Origin: Paraburkholderia panacisoli | GTDB taxonomy: Bacteria; Pseudomonadota; Gammaproteobacteria; Burkholderiales; Burkholderiaceae | Reading direction: 5' to 3' | NCBI RefSeq assembly: GCF_008369935.1 | Contig: NZ_VTUZ01000017.1 | Coordinates: 62,001-126,000, forward strand | Length of the DNA: 64,000 bases | Part shown: in pieces, positions 58,470-64,000 of the stretch | Position numbering within the stretch: position 1 is the first letter of the stretch | Layout: each line of letters begins with the position of its first letter | Made by a program: the position numbers and the translations under genes | The notes under the pieces: model-generated | The model's input: only the letters and a program-made list of their open reading frames with translations | The model's database searches: none | What the model was told of the DNA's origin: nothing

Positions 58470-59363
58470 ATGCAAAAAGCAGGCTTTATCGGACTCGGCA
58501 TCATGGGCAAGCCCATGGCCGCCAATCTTCTCAAGAACGGTGTCGCGCTGGCCGCGTTCACACGCAGCGGCGTGCCCGACGAACTCACCCAGGCCGGCGC
58601 GCTCGCGTGCGACAGCCCCGCCGCCGTCGCCGCGCAAGCCGACGTGATCTTCATCATGGTGCCGGACACGCCGGACGTCGAACGCGTGCTGTTCGGCGAC
58701 CAGGGGCTGGCCAGCGCGCTGCGCGCCGGGCAGACGGTGGTCGACATGAGCTCGATTTCGCCGATGGCCACGCGCGAGTTCGCCGCCCGCGTGCGCGAGC
58801 GCGGCGCGGACTATCTGGACGCGCCGGTCTCGGGCGGCGAAGTTGGCGCCAAGGCCGGCTCGCTGACCATCATGGTGGGCGGCGAACCCGCCACCTTTGA
58901 CAGCGTCAAGCCGATGTTCGACATGATGGGCAAGAACGTCACGCTGATCGGCGCGGTCGGCGCCGGTCAAGTGTGCAAAGTGGCCAATCAGGTGATCGTC
59001 GCCGCGACGATCGAAGCGGTCGGCGAAGCGCTGCTGCTCGCGTCCAAGGCCGGTGTCGATCCGGCGCGCGTGCGTGAAGCGCTGATGGGCGGCTTCGCGT
59101 CGTCGCGCATTCTCGAAGTGCACGGCGAGCGCATGACCAAACGCACCTTCGACCCGGGCTTTCGCATCGAGCTGCATCAGAAGGATCTGAACCTTGCGCT
59201 GTCCACCGCGCAAGCGCTCGGCGTTTCGCTGCCGAACACCGCCACCTGCCAGGCGCTGTTCAACGCGTGCGTGGCGCACGGCGGCAAGGCGTGGGATCAC
59301 TCCGCGATGGTGCGCGCGCTCGAAGTGCTCGCCAATCACGAAATCGGCCAACAGCCGGCTTAA
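58470..59363 (+). CDS. garR: Tartronate semialdehyde reductase (2-hydroxy-3-oxopropionate reductase)
   Basis: A 297-residue beta-hydroxyacid dehydrogenase. The start at MQKAGFIGLGIMGKPMAANL (58470, ribosome site CGGAG) is preferred to the ATG 21 bp earlier. Family signatures: the NAD site GFIGLGIMGKPMA, the substrate loop DAPVSGGEVGAKAGSL and the catalytic Lys in GAGQVCKVANQ. It reduces the tartronate semialdehyde made by GarL to glycerate. No glycerate kinase gene is in the window. Confidence 0.95.
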   Translation: MQKAGFIGLGIMGKPMAANLLKNGVALAAFTRSGVPDELTQAGALACDSPAAVAAQADVIFIMVPDTPDVERVLFGDQGLASALRAGQTVVDMSSISPMATREFAARVRERGADYLDAPVSGGEVGAKAGSLTIMVGGEPATFDSVKPMFDMMGKNVTLIGAVGAGQVCKVANQVIVAATIEAVGEALLLASKAGVDPARVREALMGGFASSRILEVHGERMTKRTFDPGFRIELHQKDLNLALSTAQALGVSLPNTATCQALFNACVAHGGKAWDHSAMVRALEVLANHEIGQQPA

Positions 59364-59492
59364 AGCCGCACGCGTTCGCGCGCCGCTGCGCCCGTTCCAT
59401 GCAGATGGAGCCGACGCAGCGGCGTGTACGTGCGCGCGCGGCCTGAACACATCTTCCCGATGATAGCGGCACCGCCGTCGCCGGCCTTTCCT

Positions 59493-59514
59493 TACAAATA
59501 ATAAGGATGACTAA
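59493..59514 (+). promoter_or_regulatory. Weak hexuronate-type box before polygalacturonase gene
   Basis: The string ATAATAAGGATGACTAAG shares GGATGACT with box e but has an altered left half. It lies about 90 bp before the polygalacturonase GTG. Listed as possible only. Confidence 0.35.
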
Positions 59515-59601
59515 GTTTAATGAAAGGCGGCGTCGATGGGCCGTCGTCCCCGGCAGCACCCACGATTACTGACAACGCCCAATAAGGGCAAGGAGACATC
59601 C

Positions 59602-61629
59602 GTGACAAACCGGCATAACAATAACGGCAAGCGGAGCGCATCGAGAACCCCGAACCAGACCGAACCGCACTCGGCCGGACGCCGCGCGTTTATCGTGCTG
59701 GCCGGCACGTCCGCCGGCGCAACCCTGCTCGGCGGCCTGTCCGCCTGCGGCGGCTCGGTCAGCGACCCGGCCGCCCCCGCGCCGGCCTCACCGCCGGTAG
59801 TGCAGGACCCGATCTGGGGCACCTCGGGCGCCGCGACGCAGATCATCGCGTCGCTGAAAGGCATCACCCAGTCGATGTTCCCCGCACGCGATTACGTGGT
59901 CACCCAATACGGCGCGCAGCCCTGCTCCGTGGTCGCCGCGGCCAATCCGTACACGGGCGCCGCATCGCTCGCGAGCCCCGGCTCGGCGCAGACCAACAGC
60001 GCCGGCTCGTTCGATTCGCGGCTCGCGTTTCTCGCCGCGATCCAGGCCTGCAACACGGCGGGCGGCGGCCGCGTGGTCGTGCCGTCCGGCACGTGGTACT
60101 GCGCCGGACCGATCGTGCTGCTGAGCAACGTGAACTTCCACCTCAGCGCGAACTGCACGATCTACTTCAGCCCGAATCCCGCCGACTACGCGAAGGACGG
60201 TTCGGTCGATTGCGGCGCCAACGGCAAGCTGTTCTATAGCCGCTGGCAGGCCAACGATTGCCTGAACTTCGGCTCGCCGGTCTACGCGCGCAACCAGACC
60301 AACATCGCGCTGACCGGCGAAGACGCCACCTCGGTGCTCAACGGTCAGGCCATGACGCCGTTCACCGGCACGGGCAACACCGCTACCTGCTGGTGGACCT
60401 TCAAGGGGTCGAACGGCGCATACGGCTGCGTGAGTTCGTCGACACCGTCGCAGGTTTATCTCAATCCGAACAACGTCGATCTGAAGACCGCCGCGCCGGG
60501 CATTTCCGCTGCGCTCTACGCCCAACTGACCAGCCCGACCACGCCGTGGCAAGAGGACCAGAACTACCTGCCCGCGCTGTCCGAGGCGGGCGTGCCGGTC
60601 GCCAAGCGGATCTTCGGTGTCGGGCATTACCTGCGGCCGTGCATGGTCGAATTCATCGGCTGCACCAACGTGCTGATGGAGAACTACTGCACCAACAACA
60701 CGCCGTTCTGGCAGCACCATCCGACCGATTGCACGAACGTCGTGATCCGCGGCGTGACGACCAACAGCATCGGCCCGAACAACGACGGCTTCGATCCGGA
60801 CGCGTGCGACAACGTGCTGTGCGACAGCGTGACCTTCAACACCGGCGACGATTGCATCGCGATCAAATCCGGCAAGGATCTCGACACGCAATACGGTCCC
60901 GCGCAGAACCACGTGATCCAGAACTGCACGATGAATAGCGGCCACGGCGGCATCACGCTCGGCAGCGAAATGGGCGGCGGCGTGCAGAACATTTACGCGC
61001 GCAATCTGCAGATGCTCAATCAGAACTGGGCAACCAATCCGCTGAACATCGCGATTCGCATCAAGACGAATATGAATCGCGGCGGCTTCGTGAAGAACTT
61101 CTATGTCGACACGGTCACGCTGCCCAACGGCGTGAGCCTGAAAGGCGCGGGCTACGGCAGCGCGTTGCTGAGCGGCAGCCCGATCAACGGCACCGTGCCG
61201 CTCGGCGTGGTCACGGCGACGGCGGCCAACCCGTCGGCGGCCCAGGGCGGCCTGATCACGTTCGACTGCGACTACCAACCGGCCAACGACGCGATCAGGA
61301 CTCGTCCGGCGGTGGTGCAGAACGTCAACATCTCGAACGTGCAGGCAAGCAACGTGACGGTCAACGGCGCGACGGGCTCGTGCTTCCAGGCGATCGTCGC
61401 ACAGGGGCCGGTCGCTTTCGACTACAACGGCCCCACTCCGGCGCCGACCGTGCCGCCGATCACCGGCGTGACGATCTCGAACTGCAATCTGGGCACCGCC
61501 GTGTGCGCCGGACCGGCTAGTGCGAGCACGCCTGGGCCGATCTATGCGTACAACGTCAACGGCATCACGTTGAACAACGTCGTGATCGGCTCGACGACCT
61601 ACAACACGACGGTCGTCGATAAGCGGTAA
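59602..61629 (+). CDS. Polygalacturonase (glycoside hydrolase family 28), Tat-type lipoprotein
   Basis: A 675-residue pectinase starting at a GTG (59602) with AAGGAGACATCC before it. The N-terminus has twin arginines at 27-28 (GRRAFIVLAG) and a lipobox LSAC with Cys49, so Tat export and lipid anchoring are predicted. GH28 active-site motifs occur in order: NNDGFDPD (Asp395), TGDDCIAIKSG (Asp416, Asp417), SGHGGITLGSE (His448) and IRIKTNMNRGG (Arg486-Lys488). It would hydrolyse (oligo)galacturonan to feed the galacturonate genes around it. It is longer than typical (about 400-500), with an extra ~100-residue region between 240 and 345. Confidence 0.94.
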   Translation: MTNRHNNNGKRSASRTPNQTEPHSAGRRAFIVLAGTSAGATLLGGLSACGGSVSDPAAPAPASPPVVQDPIWGTSGAATQIIASLKGITQSMFPARDYVVTQYGAQPCSVVAAANPYTGAASLASPGSAQTNSAGSFDSRLAFLAAIQACNTAGGGRVVVPSGTWYCAGPIVLLSNVNFHLSANCTIYFSPNPADYAKDGSVDCGANGKLFYSRWQANDCLNFGSPVYARNQTNIALTGEDATSVLNGQAMTPFTGTGNTATCWWTFKGSNGAYGCVSSSTPSQVYLNPNNVDLKTAAPGISAALYAQLTSPTTPWQEDQNYLPALSEAGVPVAKRIFGVGHYLRPCMVEFIGCTNVLMENYCTNNTPFWQHHPTDCTNVVIRGVTTNSIGPNNDGFDPDACDNVLCDSVTFNTGDDCIAIKSGKDLDTQYGPAQNHVIQNCTMNSGHGGITLGSEMGGGVQNIYARNLQMLNQNWATNPLNIAIRIKTNMNRGGFVKNFYVDTVTLPNGVSLKGAGYGSALLSGSPINGTVPLGVVTATAANPSAAQGGLITFDCDYQPANDAIRTRPAVVQNVNISNVQASNVTVNGATGSCFQAIVAQGPVAFDYNGPTPAPTVPPITGVTISNCNLGTAVCAGPASASTPGPIYAYNVNGITLNNVVIGSTTYNTTVVDKR

Positions 61630-61647
61630 GCGGAAAGCGGGGACACG

Positions 61648-61686
61648 GCGGGGCGAAGGGCATTGTCCTTCGCCCCGCTTTCTTTT
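61648..61686 (+). terminator. Terminator after polygalacturonase gene
   Basis: GCGGGGCGAAGG and CCTTCGCCCCGC, a 12-bp perfect stem with a 7-nt loop, followed by TTTCTTTT, 18 nt after the stop codon. Confidence 0.88.
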
Positions 61687-61958
61687 GCGCGGGAGTCGGT
61701 ATGCAGCGGGCTGCATCGAGCCGCACTAAGTCGCGAATCTGACTCGACAAAAGCAACAACGGAAAAGCGACGTAGTTACCGTGAAGCGCCGCGATGCTTA
61801 GATGGTGCCCGTTTGTCGGAGCACCGGCCTGGCAATTCAAAAGACAACTTTTGGTCCGGGAACAATCGCGCGAAGGCGTTTCTAGTTATGAGCGTGGTTC
61901 ATGGTCAGTCAGTGCAGATCTAAAACCAGAAACGTCCGCATCAGCCATTAAAATGCAG

Positions 61959-61989
61959 AACGCCCGATGAAGAGCATCGGGCGTTTTTT
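61959..61989 (+). terminator. Second plus-strand terminator, facing the permease gene end
   Basis: AACGCCCGATG, loop AAGAG, CATCGGGCGTT and a T6 run. The A-run on the 5' side is short, so it is strongest for plus-strand transcripts, but it could also stop the convergent permease transcript. Confidence 0.8.
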
Positions 61990-62065
61990 ACCACTATATA
62001 GGTTTCAATCTCTGGCAGGACCGGGCACCACTCTGCTCGATCAAGCCGAGCGGACCCACCCTCGC

Positions 62066-63367
62066 TTACTTCGCCCCAGCAGCAGCCGTACCCGTTGCCG
62101 TCCACGTCGGCTCGGGCATCTTGCCGGGATTTTTCGCCAGCAGGCACACCACGGCAGCGGCGATCAGATCGAATACGGCCAGCACGACGAACAGCGGGCT
62201 GTAACCGATCTGAGTAACCAGCACACCGAACAGTGCCGTGAACGCCGCTGCACCGAGATAGCCGGCCATGCCGCCCATGCCCGTCGCCGTGGCGACTTCG
62301 TTCTTGCCGAACATATCGGACGTGATCGCGTACAACGCACCCGACAGCGTCTGGTGCGCAAAACCGCCGACGCACAGCAACGCCACCGCCATGTAAGGAC
62401 TCGCCACCAGGCCGACGCACGCCGGTCCGATCATGAACAGCGCGCCGACCACGAACACCATCTTGCGCGACGTGAACAGCGAGACCTTCGCATACTTGTG
62501 GAACAGCGGGCTCAAATAGCCGCCGAGCACGCAGCCGATGTCGGCGGCCAGGAACGGCATCCATGCAAACAGCGCGACTTCCTTCAGGTTCATGTGACGC
62601 TCGGTCATCATGTAGAGCGGAATCCACGCGTTGAACGTCTGCCAGGCCGGCTCGGACAGAATGCGCGGAATACCGATCGCCCAGAAGTCGCGGCTCACCA
62701 GCATCGCGCGCCAGCTGCGCTTCGGTGCGCCCGCGTCGCTATGCTTTGCTTCCTGCCCGCTCAGGATGTACTCGCGCTCCTGCTCGCCCAGCAGCTTCTG
62801 CTTGCGCGGATGCTTGTACAGCACCATCCACAGCACGCTCCACACGATCCCCGCGACGCCGACGATCACGAACGCCAGTTGCCACTGCCCGCGCAACAGC
62901 GCCCAGACCACCAGCGGCGGCGCCAGCAACGCGCCGATCGACGAGCCGATGTTGAACCAGCCAATCGCCACCGAGCGTTCCTTGGCCGGAAACCATTCGC
63001 TCGTCGCCTTCACGCCGGCCGGAATGCCCGCCGCTTCAGCCAGCCCGAGCAAACCGCGGAAAAATGCGAGGCTGCGCCAGCCTGTGGCCCACGCGGCCGC
63101 CGCGCACGCCAGCGACCAGGCGAGCGCGAACGCCGCGAAGCCGATCTTGGTACCGACGGTGTCGAGCACGAAGCCCGCGACCGGCTGCATGAACGCATAG
63201 CACAGCTGCCACGCGACGACCACATGCGAGTACTGCTCGGTGGTGATGTTGAGGTCCTTCATCAACGTCGGCGCGGCGACCGACAGCGTGTTGCGCGCGA
63301 GGTAATTGATGATGAGCCCGGCCGCGACCAGACTGACCATCCACCAGCGGATTCCCTTGACTCTCAT
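62066..63367 (-). CDS. MFS hexuronate permease (ExuT-like, ACS family)
   Basis: A 433-residue 12-TM transporter starting MRVKGIRWWMVSLVAAGLII with a GAGGAGACAG ribosome site. NYLARNTLSVAAPTLMKDLN, QPVAGFVLDTVGTKIGFAAF, GLLGLAEAAGIPAGVKATSE and WFPAKERSVAIGWFNIGSSI are the ACS-family motifs, here in the ExuT (galacturonate/glucuronate) style. It lies 27 bp after the second udh-like gene on the same strand, so the two form an operon for hexuronate entry and first oxidation. Confidence 0.92.
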   Translation of the reverse strand: MRVKGIRWWMVSLVAAGLIINYLARNTLSVAAPTLMKDLNITTEQYSHVVVAWQLCYAFMQPVAGFVLDTVGTKIGFAAFALAWSLACAAAAWATGWRSLAFFRGLLGLAEAAGIPAGVKATSEWFPAKERSVAIGWFNIGSSIGALLAPPLVVWALLRGQWQLAFVIVGVAGIVWSVLWMVLYKHPRKQKLLGEQEREYILSGQEAKHSDAGAPKRSWRAMLVSRDFWAIGIPRILSEPAWQTFNAWIPLYMMTERHMNLKEVALFAWMPFLAADIGCVLGGYLSPLFHKYAKVSLFTSRKMVFVVGALFMIGPACVGLVASPYMAVALLCVGGFAHQTLSGALYAITSDMFGKNEVATATGMGGMAGYLGAAAFTALFGVLVTQIGYSPLFVVLAVFDLIAAAVVCLLAKNPGKMPEPTWTATGTAAAGAK

Positions 63368-63394
63368 GACTGTCTCCTCGTAATGCCGCGCCGG

Positions 63395-64000
63395 TCAGAG
63401 CGGCCGTGCCGCTTGCGCCGCCGAACCGTGCACACCTGCGTCGTCGCGCGAATAGTCGATACCGACAAAGCTGCCGCCCTGGAAGCGTTGACCCAACGCG
63501 TCGAGCGGATTCGGCCGCGCCAGAATCTCCTCGGCGTAGTCTTCGGAATTCTGGGTCGGCTGATAACCCAGACGTTCGGCGCCGCTGTTGTCCCACCAGC
63601 TGCGCGTGTTGGCCGACACGCCCCAGATAGTCAGGAAGCCGACGTTTTCGGCTTCGACGCAGCGGTCGAGGAAGTGCATCAGGTCACGATGACCGAACCA
63701 CGTGCTCAGGTGGCGCGGCTCGCTCGGCCGTTCGAGGCAGCTGCCGATGCGCACGCACACGCTCTCGATGCCGTGCTTGTCCCAATACATGCGCGCGAGT
63801 GCTTCGCCCCACACCTTGCTCAGGCCGTAGAAGCCGTCCGGGCGCAGTTCACAGTCGAGACTGAGCCGCTCGGTGACCGGATACATGCCGATCGCGTGAT
63901 TCGAGCTGGCGAACACGATGCGCTTCACGCCTTGCCGGCGCGCGCCCTCGTACACCTCGACCAGCCCGCGCAGATTGTTCTCGATGATTTCGGGCAGCGG
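63395..64000 (-). CDS. Second uronate dehydrogenase-like NAD-dependent epimerase/dehydratase, N-terminus outside window
   Basis: The visible 201 residues align with the 49417 Udh over ENNLRGLVEVYEGARRQGVK, RIVFASSNHAIGMYPVTERL, the catalytic YGLSK and RIGSCLERPSEPRHLSTWFG. Tyr and Lys are conserved. It differs clearly in sequence (WGEALARMYWDKHGIE rather than FGESLSRYYFDRFGLE), so it is a paralogue, not a recent copy. Pairing with an ExuT-like permease suggests a second hexuronate entry route with possibly different sugar preference. The Rossmann site lies beyond the window. Confidence 0.9.
   Translation of the reverse strand, partial: PLPEIIENNLRGLVEVYEGARRQGVKRIVFASSNHAIGMYPVTERLSLDCELRPDGFYGLSKVWGEALARMYWDKHGIESVCVRIGSCLERPSEPRHLSTWFGHRDLMHFLDRCVEAENVGFLTIWGVSANTRSWWDNSGAERLGYQPTQNSEDYAEEILARPNPLDALGQRFQGGSFVGIDYSRDDAGVHGSAAQAARPL

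Larger units (their letters stand above)
61630..62065. other. Intergenic region between convergent polygalacturonase and permease genes
   Basis: The 436 bp holds two strong terminator hairpins (61648-61686 and 61959-61989) and, between them, about 270 bp without a recognisable gene. Two terminators could mark the remains of a small transcript in between. Confidence 0.5.

Noticed and set aside
59788..61716. 642-codon open frame opposite the polygalacturonase gene
   Set aside because: It is Arg/Ala/His/Asp-rich, has no domain motif, and is the usual antisense shadow of a GC-rich gene. The plus-strand frame has complete GH28 motifs.

Overview
The window is chromosomal DNA of a GC-rich beta-proteobacterium of the Burkholderiales, most likely Paraburkholderia/Burkholderia sensu lato. 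This rests on strong GC3 codon use, many LysR/AraC/TetR/GntR regulators paired with short catabolic operons, an OmpC-type porin beside a TRAP transporter, and a long intergenic repeat of a style common in that group. I see no rRNA, tRNA, CRISPR array, transposase or phage gene. Species-level identity cannot be fixed from the sequence alone.

Layout. 0-5.1 kb: tail of a GGDEF protein, an ABM-type monooxygenase, then a CusSR/IrlSR-like two-component system divergent from an envelope redox operon (two-repeat periplasmic protein, b-type cytochrome, Tat-exported molybdoenzyme lipoprotein). 5.1-14.2 kb: AraC regulator and zinc alcohol dehydrogenase, a ~730-bp inverted repeat, LysR regulator, nucleoside hydrolase lipoprotein, PRISE-type reductase with divergent LysR, and an isolated zwf. 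14.4-18.2 kb: ketimine reductase/ornithine cyclodeaminase family gene, Cys-rich secreted mini-protein, C39-like peptidase and FAD amino-acid oxidase. 18.3-20.1 kb: hipBA with four operator-like boxes at exact 26-bp period. 20.4-23.8 kb: BetR-receiver regulator, hybrid histidine kinase and a periplasmic sulfite-oxidase-fold protein without the molybdenum-ligand cysteine. 24-43.4 kb: mixed housekeeping/accessory genes (PRTase-HAD fusion, NERD helicase, GST, zur, single receiver, RraA-like, TetR with DHA2 exporter, zinc-ribbon membrane protein, orphan TAXI protein, MocR with EamA exporter, RpiR, GNAT, MerR remnant, glycolipid-binding protein, urea transporter, class II aldolase, 4-OT tautomerase).

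43.6-64 kb is the most coherent part: a pectin/hexuronate island. A Tat-dependent lipoprotein polygalacturonase (GH28) would release galacturonate; a porin, a TRAP transporter and two MFS permeases would import hexuronates and aldarates; uronate dehydrogenase (two copies) and an SMP-30 lactonase give galactarate; GarD dehydrates it; then both known lower routes are present, KdgD plus 2-oxoglutarate-semialdehyde dehydrogenase to 2-oxoglutarate, and GarL plus GarR to pyruvate and glycerate. A FadR/GntR regulator sits in the middle. I found by eye a recurring 19-bp element (TGTTGTA-N-GAYGAC-N-TA type) overlapping the putative -10 regions of the garD/kdgD and aldehyde dehydrogenase/garL divergent promoters and upstream of the TRAP operon, with weaker relatives before the regulator and the polygalacturonase. 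This is the best-supported regulon in the window.

The most unusual items are the sensory trio with the cysteine-less sulfite-oxidase-fold protein (with two sequence boxes shared by both promoters), the 26-bp-period hipBA operator array, the PRTase-HAD fusion, and the long inverted repeat.
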